DNA from: Psococerastis gibbosa
Taxonomy: Eukaryota > Arthropoda > Insecta > Psocodea > Psocidae
Length of the DNA stretch: 64,000 nucleotides
Assembly: GCA_963971405.1 (NCBI GenBank)
Contig: OZ020485.1
Span: 50,589,469 to 50,653,468, forward strand
Direction of reading: 5' to 3'
Part shown: piece by piece, positions 1 through 10,915 of the stretch
How the letters are laid out: the number at the start of each line of letters is the position of its first letter
How positions within the stretch are numbered: the first letter of the stretch is position 1
Translations under genes and position numbers: made by a program
The notes under the pieces: model-generated
Database searches by the model: none
The model's input: only the letters and a program-made list of their open reading frames with translations
What the model was told of the DNA's origin: nothing

Positions 1-417
1 TTTATACACCATAGGTACTATTTTAGAAATACTTTGTTTTGAAACCTTAAAAAGATACATCAACGATGTATAGGAATAACCCGTTGCCAAAAATCTTAAT
101 GTCACTGCCAAACAATCATTTGCACTTATAGCATTGCGATAGTTTGTGTCTTGTTTTGAAATGCTTGGTCCAATTTACGACATGAGAAGCTCAAAATCTT
201 CATTACAAACCCTTGTGAAATTTGTGAACAAACAACTAGCTGCCAAATCTACACGAAACTGCTCACTTTGTTCATCTCTCGCCCTAAATAGTTGTCTCTG
301 CCACCAGCGTGGAGATCGACGCACGGACATGAAGACATAATTAGCTGCTGCCATACACGCTAATAACAAACGACGACGTCGACGAGACTGCTGCGATGCA
401 CTCATCTCACTGTTCAC
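1..417 (-). pseudogene. PIF/Harbinger (HARBI1-like) transposase, partial
   Basis: Reading leftward, an ATG at 415-417 opens about 80 codons: a basic N-terminus with five consecutive arginines, then RRSPRWWQRQ, resembling the RRWW box near the start of many HARBI1/Harbinger transposases. A TAA at 175-177 interrupts it, but the same frame continues open to base 1 and encodes LAVTLRFLATGYSY, matching the helix-turn-helix region ahead of the DDE core. The catalytic core would lie beyond the left edge, so it cannot be judged. The in-frame stop argues for an inactive copy. Harbinger proteins cut and paste DNA with 3-bp target duplications, as seen for the short palindromic elements near 41-55 kb, but no direct link to those is shown. 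Confidence 0.72.
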
Positions 418-952
418 CGTACACTACAGCTCAAAACTAGTGCACTACAAAACGTCAAACCCCGAACACTGATTTGTTGGTCCGAAATTGTTCAACGAAC
501 TTTTATTTAATGTTTGTCCGTTTATCGTGTTCGCAAACACTGTTTGGCAGACTTGTTCGGTTGGTGGAGACGCGGCTTTAGGAGCAGAACTGTCGAACAG
601 TAAACAATACACAAGTACGGGATTTAAATATAAGTGGATTATTAATTACTCGGACATTACTTCATGGCGACTGTGACATATCGGGTCTTTTATTTGATTT
701 TCAGATCGTACGACATTTGTAAACAAAAATGCTACCTATATAAAAACCCTACAGGAAGTAAAGATCCATTAATTAAAATTATCATGATTCTTTAATTCAA
801 AAATTATGAAACAATCATATTTTATTTACAGAAAATTAATGCAACTAGATTTTACAGACTACGTCAAAGTTTTAATTAAAGCCATAATAATATTGGGCAG
901 CTCCCGACAAGAAATTAGCATAATGGAAAGTGGCAAATACTTCTGCAGCCTG
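418..952. other. No recognisable gene
   Basis: AT-rich sequence upstream of the Harbinger relic. It probably holds the 5' non-coding part of that element. Short open frames have no recognisable domain. Confidence 0.4.
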
Positions 953-974
953 ATCGAGGCGATTATAATACCGG
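953..974 (+). repeat. 22-bp inverted repeat, left partner
   Basis: ATCGAGGCGATTATAATACC plus GG is an exact reverse complement of 5673-5694. The pair brackets the transposon at 1729-5346. It may be the TIRs of an older element into which that transposon inserted, but no target duplication could be resolved because the flanking AT is palindromic. Confidence 0.6.
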
Positions 975-1728
975 TATTTATTTAATCCCCTGGTATTAAA
1001 AATGTAAACAAGATAATTTTATAATGGAAAGTGCTATTCAAAATTTGTTTGCTTACAGTTATAATCCTAGGGTATTTATTTAACCTGTAACGAATTAAAA
1101 AATTCGTCTTTTCTGTAATTATTGCGTAAGCAATAATTTGACAATAACTTTCTCAGAACCACTGCAGAAATCACCAAAAAATTATTTTGTTGTTTTGTTT
1201 ATAATTTTGTGTTTGTTTATTTTCAAAGTGGCTCTCCTCACTTTCACAGACTCACGATTTTGTAAGTAAAAGAAATTAATAAAAATACTAATAGCAAAGT
1301 CTCTTATAAATTAATTATTTAAAAATCAAATTAACAAAAGAAACTTTTTATTTTATTTTAATTTAGAAAGCAATAGAAGTTTTACTGAAGTTTTTAAAAA
1401 TTTTGTAGTAAACTCTAAAGACACGAAGGTTGGACATTTTGGATCTTGATTTTGCCAAAACCTGGAATTTATTCTGAGAAAATCTTTTATTCAAAACTTT
1501 TTATCGTAGAAATTAATAATCAATCCAAACCACTGAAACTGTTACCATGCTACCAGTCAATGACACCAGTATGTCAAACTTAAGTTTAGATGTCTCAGTA
1601 GTGATTCTTTAAGATGAGCGGCTAATTTAATCGGGGCTCTGCCCCCTTGGTGCATTAGAAATGGATATCACGTAAACAGACAATGATGGAGGAGTGAGCC
1701 TTCCCCTATGGCAATTCAAAATGAAGCT
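975..1728. other. AT-rich sequence, no gene seen
   Basis: Low-complexity A/T-rich DNA between the outer inverted repeat and the left TIR of the 3.6-kb transposon. No coding potential was recognised. Confidence 0.4.
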
Positions 1729-1767
1729 ATATCGCTCCTTCATATGAACAGTGGAGCTTCTGCAAAA
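1729..1767 (+). repeat. Left TIR of the 3.6-kb transposon
   Basis: 39 bp, perfect inverted match to 5308-5346. Confidence 0.93.
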
Positions 1768-1851
1768 ATCGATTTTTTTTTTTTACATGAAAAAAATTCA
1801 TTTTTTTTTGTTTTCTATCGAGGTAACATCGGTACTTCTATAGTTTGTGAA

Positions 1852-1981
1852 ATGGCCGCTAGAGAGCAGAAGTTTCGTTATTGCCTAACGCTGAATTTGG
1901 CGCGTTTGGAGTGTAAACAACGAAGTAACGCCATAGCGTCAGTCGCTGAGAAGAGGTCACGAGGTAAAGACGTTGACTCAG
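1852..1981 (+). other. Possible 5' exon of the transposase gene
   Basis: Open from ATG 1852 to a good donor (TCAG|GTAAGT at 1981/1982). Joining it to the acceptor at 2303/2304 (TTCTAG|GAGCG) puts a stop after about ten codons, so it is more likely a non-coding leader exon, with translation starting at ATG 2316. Splicing is inferred from consensus sites only. Confidence 0.4.
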
Positions 1982-2036
1982 GTAAGTTATAATGGAACAA
2001 CAGCCGATTGTACTGCCTTTGTCTGTTATGTATCAA

Positions 2037-2230
2037 AATTAAACCGGTGCTTTGGTTAATTGCATCGTTATACTCTTCAATATGGGCACAATGTGGTCAC
2101 AATCCTTCTAAATTAAACGGGTGCTTCGGCTGAAGTACCGTTTTATTCTTGAATTCGTTGACTAGTTGATGACATGTTTTTAAATGTAACCGGTGCTATG
2201 GCCGAGGTTTCGATTTAATTTTGAATTGTA
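2037..2230 (+). repeat. Three degenerate direct repeats in the transposase leader intron
   Basis: Around 2040, 2116 and 2189 the motif TTAAACCGGTGCTTTGG recurs in degenerate form (aaCgGGTGCTtcGGctga; aacCGGTGCTatGGccga) about 75 bp apart. Such subterminal arrays can be transposase-binding sites, but that role is inference. Confidence 0.55.
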
Positions 2231-2315
2231 GATTAATTTTTTCTTACTCAATATAGGATTACTGCTCCATCTTCCAAATAAAAAATGTTTTATTGTGTTC
2301 TAGGAGCGTTGCACC

Positions 2316-4894
2316 ATGAAGAGACGGACTAAACTGATTGTTCAGCTTAGTAAAAGACATGCTTTTATGAATGACGCAGGACCAGGGTCCTCTCAAGGCG
2401 AAGTATGGCGAGTATTACAGCAAGATGACACAAGACTTGTCGAAGCCTTCCCAGATAATGTGCCTTGCGATGGAGAAAATGCTGCTGGGCAGATGGAACC
2501 CGTATCTTACGGTAAGTCCAAAAATTAGTCCGACGAAGATCTTACAAAAAATTTGGCTTCACAACTTGACTGGAATAGATAATTATTAACACAGAGAAAA
2601 GGCTTCTGTGTGACCTTTGCTTATTTTATAGTCCGACCGAAAGATGTTTTTATGTTTTTAGAAATTTGGATACACAATGTTCGTGTTGTCTACATATTAC
2701 TTGATTGATTAAAAATTAATTTTTTTATCAGCTTACGAAGAGGAGCAACTTGTTGTAATGGATTCTACTGAAACTACCTTTCAAGATTTAAATAATGATT
2801 TCATCGAACTGCGACCGGTTGCCTTGCCCGAATTTAACACCAGTGTGACCGAATTTAATAATACTGAAGTTGTTGAACCTGATAAGACTGATTTTGCCGA
2901 AAAAAATGGAACAAACAGTCCGAACGATACGTATGTTACCATAGCTAATGAGGAAGAAGTTACCAAAAAAAAATTGTACTAATGCTGTGAAAACCAGTGA
3001 GACTGAAGTTGCCAAAAATAATGATGATTTTGAAATGTGGACCAGTCAAGCTCATAGTTCGACTGTTTTATTGCTTGATGAACCAAAAGATCCGTTTCAC
3101 GAATCAGATGATGAAGAAGCTGACCCGTCCTACAATCCTGAACCAAAAGAACCACAAGATGAAATTACCTCTCTGACTTTTACAAAACTGCAGCTAAAGC
3201 AAAAAAAGCCAAAGAAAGAAAATCAGCGAATTCTTGCCAAGAAACTGAAAGTCGCGGGTAAAGAATATCTCACAAAGAAAAAGAAAGTTGTCACAGCAAA
3301 AAATGCACAGCCGCCTTGCCAAAATTGCAAACTAAAATGCCCTGAAAAAATTGAACAGGCCGAAAGACAAGTACTTTTTGATACATTTTGGGCTCTTAGT
3401 GATCTGCAGCGGCAACGTCAATTTATTAAAGATAGTATGGAGACAGTTGCACCAAAGACTTAAAGAGTCACAGTAAATGCGAAATACGAAAGGAGCCAGA
3501 ATCAAGCATTCTATTTAACTGTTAGTGGCGTCAAATGTAGAGTGTGGAAGAACTTTTTTAAAGGAACCTTCAACATAACAAACAGGTTCATAAAGACTGT
3601 ACTAGAAAAAATTGACAAAGAAACACAAATTTTGGACGTTGACCACAGGGGAAAACATGACCGACACAAAAAATTAGAAGAACGTTTAGTGCAAAGTGTT
3701 CTCGACCACATTCAAAAAATACCGAAAATACCAAGCCACTATTGCCGGCAAAAGACTAGTCGTGTTTACATTGAAGGAGGAAGAACCATCTCAGAATTAC
3801 ATCGGGACTACGAAAAAGAAATGCAAGAAAATGGAAAAACAGCTGCTTCTTACAAGCAATGCATAAAAAATTTTAATACCTACAACATAAGTTTCTTTCA
3901 ACCTAAGAAAGATTTGTGTGAATTGTGTGTAGCGTTTGAAAATTCATCGGCTGAAGAACAAGCTAAACTTCAGGCAACCTACGAAGAGCATATTATAAAC
4001 AAAGACCTTGCAAGAATGGCGAAAGAAAATGACAAACTTAACACATCGACATCAACAGTTGTAGCAGTTTACGATCTGCAAGCGGTTTTACCATGCCCTA
4101 TGGGAAAAGCATCTCCCTTTTACTACGTGTCAAAGGTAGCCGTTTACAACTTAACAATTACAAACATCAAAACTTCGAAAACAATTTGCTATACATGGCA
4201 CGAGGGGGAAGGTCAGAGGGGTGCTAACGAGATAGCAACCTGCGTGTATCGTTACCTGCAAGGAATAAACGACAAACTAGAAGAAGAAATCGACGTGATA
4301 TTTTATTCGGACAATTGCACAGGACAAAACAAAAACCAGTTTATGAAAACCATGTATAGTTACGCTGTTCAAAAATTGACTTTTATAAAAAGTATAACGC
4401 ATAAATATTTAACAGTAGGGCATACACAAAATGAAGGGGACACGGTGCACTTCCTTATTGAAGACAAGGTAAAGAAGTTCCTGTTGAATGGCCCAATTTA
4501 TGTCCCATCCCAATATTTTGCCTTAATGAAACAAGTCAAACAAGGAAAACAGAAAAATGAATGTAACTTAGAAGTACAAGAATTAGGATACCAGGATTTT
4601 TTGAATTGGAAAGGATTGCCGGTGTCTGATGAATTGAAACTAACTCAATGCTGTGCTTTTCAAATCGCCAAAAATGAAGGCTTGGTCTACTTTAAAAAGT
4701 GTTTTGAGGATGATTGGAGCAAAATGAAGGTGCTTCATGGCAGGAATAAGGCAAAAGAAAAGACCTTAAATGAACCTGAAGCGGCGTACTCTGGAAGGTT
4801 ACGAATGAAAGAAAAGAAGAAGAAGCCTCTTCTTGAACTTTTGAGGAAGAGAATCATTCCATCAGCTTACTCTGATTTTTACGAAAACTTATGA
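2316..4894 (+). pseudogene. DNCxGQNKN-family transposase, spliced, one frameshift and one stop
   Basis: Translation likely starts at ATG 2316 (context CACCATGAAG). Exon 2316-2511 ends at CG|GTAAGT and joins in frame to an exon from 2732 (TTATCAG|CTTACG). The frame shifts at an A9 run near 2967, and a TAA lies at 3461-3463; upstream and downstream of the TAA the same frame is open, so it is a point lesion. Visible parts: acidic N-terminal linker; lysine-rich stretch; CxNCKLKC zinc-knuckle-like pair; the motif LQRQRQFI; RGKHDRH; PSHYCR; CELC; then three blocks that look like an RNase H-fold active site: VYDLQAVLPCP, YSDNCTGQNKN and VGHTQNEGD. The C-terminus is lysine-rich. Similar proteins are common uncharacterised entries (I believe DUF7869-like) in arthropod genomes. 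A cut-and-paste role is inferred from the flanking perfect TIRs. Confidence 0.8.
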
Positions 4895-4914
4895 GCAAAA
4901 CAGTAAAAAAGGAC

Positions 4915-5004
4915 AATGAACCTAAAGCGGTGTTCTCCGGAAGGTTGTCTGTTGAAGAAAGGAAGAAGAAGCTATTTCAAGAACTTTTGAAGAATTTTTT
5001 TTAA
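4915..5004 (+). repeat. Duplicated copy of the transposase C-terminal coding segment
   Basis: Just after the stop at 4894 a different frame encodes NEPKAVFSGRL then KKKLFQELLK and a stop. This parallels NEPEAAYSGRL...KKKPLLELLR at the end of the main frame, so the last ~30 codons are tandemly duplicated with divergence. A frame change and stop separate it from the main protein. Confidence 0.75.
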
Positions 5005-5307
5005 TAATTCCTTTAATTTGTACGAAAAGTATGAAAATAAATAAATTTTGCTATTGTTTCTAATGTGGTTTTCTATTCAAATAATGGAACATCTCCTTAT
5101 CTGAATTAAAAAGTCTACGTTAAAATGGAACATCTGCAGATTAATCGAAATCCAGCCATTGTTATGACAATGTAAAGTCGTAAGTTAATTACTAGAAAAA
5201 AATAAAAAATTTTAACGTCAACTAATTCTAAATAAGTTTTACGGCTATTGAAAAAACAATTATTTTGTTCACGCGAAAACTTTAAACCGCTCTCCTGAAA
5301 AGTAGCG

Positions 5308-5346
5308 TTTTGCAGAAGCTCCACTGTTCATATGAAGGAGCGATAT
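5308..5346 (-). repeat. Right TIR of the 3.6-kb transposon
   Basis: 39 bp, perfect inverted match to 1729-1767. Confidence 0.93.
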
Positions 5347-5672
5347 GTGTATTATGTAGGGCAATCTATCATCGTATTAGGTATTTATTGTAATTTTATA
5401 TGTTCTCACTTTTCTGAACTTTAGCAATCTACTTTGAGCTAAACCTTTCCTTCTATCGTCTTTCCTTTTTGGTTAAAGAAATGGTCAATATACTGTAAAT
5501 ATGTTTAATTTTCAATCTGCCGTATTTTCCATAGATAGTCTATATTAATGTAGGATAGAGGAGGCCTTACTCGCGACATCTCTAGAGCTAGACGGATTTT
5601 AACACATAGGTAGACTTTCTCTGTGGGGACGCCGTCAGACAGTTAATTACCTAGCAAAGGAAGTTACAAACG

Positions 5673-5694
5673 CCGGTATTATAATCGCCTCGAT
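5673..5694 (-). repeat. 22-bp inverted repeat, right partner
   Basis: Exact reverse complement of 953-974; see that entry. Confidence 0.6.
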
Positions 5695-7265
5695 TTCCAT
5701 ACAAAACATTTTTTCTACAATTTTCGGTTTCGAACTAACTGTATTACTGGCAAACCAATCGATAAAGGCTAAGGCTGGCTGATAATAAAATTAGACTTAA
5801 GTTAAATTGAATTGTACACATACAATACAAAGTTTCATTGTAATACTCAAAATTTGATGGACCACTCATGGCTGATTTCCGTACCAAACAGACTAAACAT
5901 GGCAAACATAATTTTGCGACGCTAATTAATCTTACAATGAAAGACAAAAAGTTAAAAATAAATTTATGGGTTAATCATGAAAACATTTAACTTTCCAGAT
6001 ATAGTCGAGGCTAAGTCAAACAACTCTATTGAATACCACTCTATAGAAGCAAATAAATTGAAATTAAGGAAACCCAGCATATACTTAGTGTTTATGTATC
6101 GCTGCAGCTTATTTACTAAGGTATTTATTTCATTAATCTCAAAAACAAACATAAATTTTGAGATTAAAAAAAATTGTATTTCACCCCAATCCTTTTAATG
6201 TTCGTAGAATCACCTAATGCAGTATTTATTTCAGATACAAATTTGGAGTGTATAGTGTGGACTTCAAAGACCCCGCGCGGCCTCGGACGCCTAAAAAGTC
6301 CGCCCAGTTCTTCAAGGATATTCTAGCATCGAGAGCGATACCATTAATCACAGATTAAACAACAATTAAACATGAGTGTCTTTGTTCTGAATACTGGAAG
6401 TGGAGTTATTTCTTTGTTGTTCAAATATTACATTCGGAAGTTATAGATAAAATCAATTACAGATAAATAAATTCGTACCAAGGTTTTTATTATATAAATT
6501 TCTACTGCAGTATGACGTAGTTATAGAGTCAATATATTGCAGGAACAGGCTTAATATGAGACAGTCATAGGACCGGAACCATTTGCCATTGATAAACTAG
6601 ATCAAAACTAAGTTTAAAAATCGATCACTTGGGGAGATTTTTCACATACAGCATTGCCAAATGCCAACGCTTGAAGGAATTTTTGAATGCTAGCAGCAGG
6701 GTGCACGTAGAATCAATGCTAGTTTTAAAACTTCGTCAAGTAGAAAAAGTCACTCTACGGATCTTTGGAGTTGAAGGATGGATATGGAAGGAATAGGCTC
6801 CACTCAGTGAATGATCGGCTAATCTCTCCCTTCTGGGGACGAGTACCGATTCTTAACGAAATTACTTCCGAGACTCTAAAATTTTATTAATTTCACGATA
6901 GAAATCTTCATGTATAACTTAGTAGCTTATAAACATTTAACAATAATTTTACGACAGTAGTTTTCATAAACCATACATAGCCTTGCGAATAATTTTCGCA
7001 AATTAGTTTTCTTTGTAACCATTTATAAACATTTTTACGAAGGTTTGTCATTTGAGTAAATTGTAAAGCGCCAATAGCCTACCTGTAATGACTTCATTTA
7101 TCAACTTGATTACTGAACTTTTAACTTAATTTAGTAGTCGCAAATAGTTGTTTTAGTTAGTTGGAACGTTGGCTAGGCTCTCCAGGGTTAGCTCAGACAC
7201 CTTAGTGCCCTTTTTAAATAGGGTGGGTTTGTTGAGGCCTTAGGTGGGGCTCCCACTTAAGAAAA
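5695..7265. other. No gene recognised
   Basis: AT-rich sequence. No frame over about 70 codons has recognisable content, and there are no convincing repeat ends. Confidence 0.4.
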
Positions 7266-7373
7266 AAATAACCCGAGTAAAGAGGGGAACTCTGGATATT
7301 CTTGTGACTGAAATGAATGGAAGGTTCACTCGTCTTCAAGAAACTGATGCCAAATTTGGGTTTCTCTTAGATG
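7266..7373 (+). pseudogene. hAT/ZMYM1-like transposase scrap
   Basis: A short open stretch encodes LDILVTEMNGRFTRLQ then AKFGFLLDA. It resembles the middle of hAT-derived 'zinc finger MYM-type 1-like' proteins common in arthropods. It ends abruptly where CAGTGCCGGATTAACC begins, as expected if a second element inserted there. The match is short, so confidence is low. Confidence 0.35.
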
Positions 7374-7490
7374 CAGTGCCGGATTAACCTATGGGCACTT
7401 GGGGCACGTGCCCCCGGCCCCCCCAGAAGTGCCTAAAATTCCGCCCCCCCCCCCCCAGAAATGTCTGAAATTCAGGCCCTCACAAACGAG
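7374..7490 (+). mobile_element. One end of a CAGTGCCGGATTAACC element (hAT-type), other end not found
   Basis: CAGTGCCGGATTAACC followed by G/C-rich text and a C13 run is typical of non-autonomous hAT termini. No reverse-complement end and no 8-bp duplication were found downstream, so the element is truncated or decayed. Confidence 0.4.
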
Positions 7491-8438
7491 ATTTAAAAAA
7501 AAAATTGAAAGTTGAAAACAATTTCTAGACAGTTTTGTGGTAGACAGATTAAAAAGTTGCTGGTAATAATGTTTATTTTTAATTTAAGCTCTGAGCACTG
7601 CCGGAGGTCAGTTCGCTCTGACGACACTCACGACAGCAGCGCCACGCTGCGGAAATTTTATAACGTCCACTTAGCAGAGGACGGTCCTTAGTGGAAGAAA
7701 GGCATAATCTCAATTTATACAACGATATGTTGGGTCTATTCATATATTGTCGATGGGTTTTCGTAAGGCGGGGTTTCCACATAAGTCAATCGTCAATGAG
7801 AAATATGGTTTTGACGTTTGACTAACCTAAACAAACTCTACTAAAAACACTATGTTCATATTTTATATTTTATCTCGTTATTAATTATACTCATTATAAG
7901 TGGGTTTTAATGGCCGAAAGGTACCTTTCCCACAAATAAATTTAACAAGTGCTAATTACTACAACACATCATACCTAATATGATTCATCGCGCTAAGATT
8001 GAGTAAAAGTGCCGCCCTTGTGCGGCAGCGCTCTTTCCAACCACTTATTTCGTTTTCGAGAGGTGACACGTGGTACTCAAAACCAGGTCGGTCATCATCT
8101 TTTCCACTGGCGCGGCTGGGGCCGGTACACAAAAAAAAAAAAAAAAAAAAAAAAAACGCACTCATCATTGCATGGGACAGAGCCAACCAGGCAGGCGCCG
8201 TATGCCGTTGTTGGAGCCACGATGGCTCCAACAAACTGGCCCCCATGGAAAATTTCGATTTTCCATTTCAAAGTTGCAGGCAAGGAGTCAATACAATTCA
8301 CTTTAAACAATTGAGATTGAGCATGGTTTATCCCATTTAAATGGTTAACAAAGGCTTCGCTAACACCAAGACTATTTTAGCATAAGAGTAAGGAGAAAAG
8401 TATAGAAAACAAGTGTAGACTATAAACTGTAAGGCCAA
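7491..8438. other. No gene; contains A26 tract and small hairpin
   Basis: Contains a 26-A homopolymer (8131-8156) and an 11-bp perfect stem, TTGTTGGAGCC / GGCTCCAACAA, with a 5-base loop (8208-8234). No protein similarity was recognised. Confidence 0.4.
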
Positions 8439-8545
8439 GGAGCCAGGATCGTGTCCCGAGTCCCTAAGGCCTCGGAACATCGATGCAGCTCCGGTACACC
8501 TTCCAACATTGACAGACACCGAAACGACCGATCTGGCGACGGGAG
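8439..8545 (+). pseudogene. Ty3/gypsy gag relic, left part, split by a hAT insertion
   Basis: The reading that joins this segment to 11398 onward (one copy of the 8-bp duplication GACGGGAG removed) is open across the junction. It leads into the zinc-knuckle coding region described at 11390-11745. It carries an in-frame stop upstream, so it is a decayed copy. Assignment depends on the right-hand part. Confidence 0.4.
8538..8545 (+). repeat. 8-bp TSD (left) GACGGGAG
   Basis: Exact copy at 11390-11397; defines the hAT insertion 8546-11389. Confidence 0.93.
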
Positions 8546-8762
8546 CAGTGTTGCCAAACTGGAATGTTTAGTTTCCATGAGATCATAGCATGAGATTCGT
8601 AAAAAAACATGAGAAATTTCCCAACGCAGTTAGCGTTAAAATAATAATAATTGGTGACCCTTAACTGAAAAACTAGATTGTTAGGCCTACTTATGCGCTC
8701 TCAAAATTACGGATTAAGGTTTTAGTTGCTCAATTCAAATACCTAAGAATTATAACGTTTTG

Positions 8763-9194
8763 TTAAGGCCAGACCGTACCCCTATGAATCATCGGGCACA
8801 CATTGTACACTTCAAAAATTAATATCAGCTAAACTGCTAAAGTATTAATTTCGAAGTGATTATTTTTGTGCTATTACATAGTAAAGTAAATGTGTAGGCC
8901 TATCTTTATTCAGAGTTTTCAAGTATGGCTGTATTGTGATTCCTTACTGATTTGATGATGAAGACGCGAATTTTTCACCATAATTCGTTCAATTTTTTAC
9001 GCCTTCGTCATCAATTCGGATACAAATCACAATACAGCAGTAAATAGAAATGCTGAATAAATATACATAGGCCTACATATCTACTTTAGTGTGTAACACA
9101 AAAATTATCACTTCCAAATTGATATTTTTGTTGATAGGCTATTAATTTTTAAAGAGTGCGATTTGTCCCTAATAGGGGTCCGGCCTGGCCTTAA
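8763..9194. mobile_element. Palindromic MITE flanked by TTAA
   Basis: TTAAGGCCAGACCGTACCCC at the left is mirrored by ...GGGGTCCGGCCTGGCCTTAA at the right. The arms of about 200 bp are imperfect reverse complements (for example GCTGTATTGTGATT near 8932 and its inverse near 9025). TTAA at both borders suggests piggyBac-type target duplications, though TTAA is itself palindromic. It lies inside the hAT at 8546-11389. Confidence 0.75.
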
Positions 9195-9335
9195 AACATT
9201 TCAACATTATTTTAACGTTTAAACAAGCTTATCACGTAGGCTATGTAAAAAATGGTGTCCAACCAATTAAAAACAACAAATTCATGTTCACAATAGCCTA
9301 TATAATTACACAAGTAACGTAAAATTGTGAATTAA

Positions 9336-10915
9336 CTAATCGTACATTTTACTATTACATTTATCAAGCATATTTGGTGCAATTTTTAGTTTGTAACAGG
9401 GATTTTCTCCAATGTATGACTTTGCAAGAAGAAGTCCTTTTATAGTTGATAGGTCCAACCTATTTCTGGTTTTCAATTTTATCAGGTTGACACTGGAAAA
9501 TACTCTCTCACAAGCCGCGCTTGAGTGTGGCAGACTAAAAATATTTTCCACAAAAGATTCTAGACTTTTAAATGGATAGCTGCTATCAGCTCTTTGAATC
9601 TTCCCAACTTCTTTCCAGAATTCTGTGCAGGTTAATTAAAAGGTGGAATATATTTCCGGTCTAAAAAATTATGTAGGACAACTCGCAAACCATCAGTTAT
9701 AGTTTTTTTTAAGTGGTGGATTTGCGGCCGTTCCGCTTGAAATTGTCTATTCAGCTTATTAACAATTGGAAGAATGTAGTCAAGAAACATTATGTATGCT
9801 TTGGTTGTAGAATTCAAGGAATTAAATATAAATTCGGCTTGCAAGTCTTTTTCACTGTCGAAAACAACATCCGTAAAAAACAATTTAAGGGCATCCCATT
9901 GCTCCAGAAGCCTTGATACCACAGCCTCTAATGATAACCAGCGAGTAGCACTTGGGTGCAGTATCTTCTGTGGCTTTACATTTACAAAGTTTTGAAATTC
10001 TTTCAATGCAGCCGTTCTTTTCGGACTGCAACTAAAATAGTTATAAACACATCTGGTAAACTGTTCAACATATGGTGGTAATTTTTTACACGCATACGAT
10101 GCACACAAATGAAATGAGTGGCAGATACATTTCATCACGAACAATTTCGGGAGTTGTTGTGTAAATTTTTGTTGAACTGAATTATTACCTCCCATCATGA
10201 CACTTGCACCATCAGCGGCGAAACCAATCATATTTTGGCGCCATGGAATGTTCTTACTTTCCAAAGCCTGGACAACTGTGTCAAACAGCGTCTGGGAATC
10301 AGCATTATGAATTTTTATTAAGTCAAAAAATATATCTTCAACTTCATGATTGTTGACAGTTGTACGTATGACTATGCACATGCTCTTTTCGTTTGACAAG
10401 TCGGTCGACTCATCAATCATCAGTGAAAACTTACGTGTTTTCAATATTTCAATTAATATCTCTTCTTGCGTTAAACCAATTACATTGGTCACCAACTTCG
10501 TGCACTTGGTTCTACCACACGTTAATTTTTGGGCGACTTTTGACTCAGGACAGATCTCCTTAATTAAATTTGGAATGTGTTCTGCTGCCAAAAATGATAA
10601 ATTGTGTTCAGCTACATAGGCAGCAATTTTTAACTCTGCAGCCTTAACATCTTTATCTGAACTCCCTGATGTGGAGGCCAATGCGCTTCTAATGTCTTTA
10701 ACTCCAACAATTGACTTGGCCTTTAAGATGTGAGTATTTGATTCACTGTGCCTTTCTAGGCTTGTTTTACCAGCGAGTATGCTAATTTCTGTATCACAAG
10801 CCTTACAGTGTGCAAAATGCACTCCCTTTCTGCTGGAAGTTAACCAGTGTTTAAACAGTGCATTGTCTTCCCAGTCTTTTTTATAGCACTGTCCATGCCT
10901 TGCTTTAGGGGGCAT
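9336..10915 (-). pseudogene. hAT transposase (BED-type zinc finger), internal deletion
   Basis: The main frame runs from ATG 10913-10915 to 9632 (427 codons). The N-terminus has a BED-like finger (HCKACDTEI...LERHSESNTH). Then come LMIDESTD, GFAADGASVMMGG and CHSFHLCASYA, the usual hAT catalytic-region landmarks, and RWLSLEAVV. After FLDRKYIPPFN there is a stop, and a shifted frame resumes with TEFWKEVGK and the C-terminal dimerisation motif LPHSSAACERVFSSVNLIK, ending at 9336. Compared with full-length relatives roughly 100-150 residues between these parts are missing, so this is a deletion derivative with a frame change. Function when intact: cut-and-paste transposase in the nucleus. Confidence 0.88.

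Larger units (their letters stand above)
1729..5346 (+). mobile_element. 3.6-kb DNA transposon with 39-bp TIRs
   Basis: Positions 1729-1767 and 5308-5346 are exact 39-bp inverted repeats (outer end ATATCGCTCCTTCATATG). The outermost ATAT may be a 4-bp target duplication (1729-1732 and 5343-5346), leaving CGCTCC at the termini, but ATAT is palindromic so this is ambiguous. Inside are a spliced transposase gene (2316-4894), a 5' non-coding exon and intron, and three degenerate direct repeats. TIR, gene orientation and length fit a complete element. Exact TIR identity together with only two coding lesions suggests recent movement. A 4-bp duplication would fit Sola-type elements, but assignment is tentative. 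Confidence 0.88.

Noticed and set aside
5744-6198. Small open frames on both strands
   Set aside because: 60-75 codons in AT-rich DNA without motif, splice sites or repeat ends.
8131-8156. A26 tract with overlapping open frames on both strands, as a gene or SINE tail
   Set aside because: The frames are lysine or phenylalanine homopolymer read-through with no domain; no SINE A/B box or target duplication was found.
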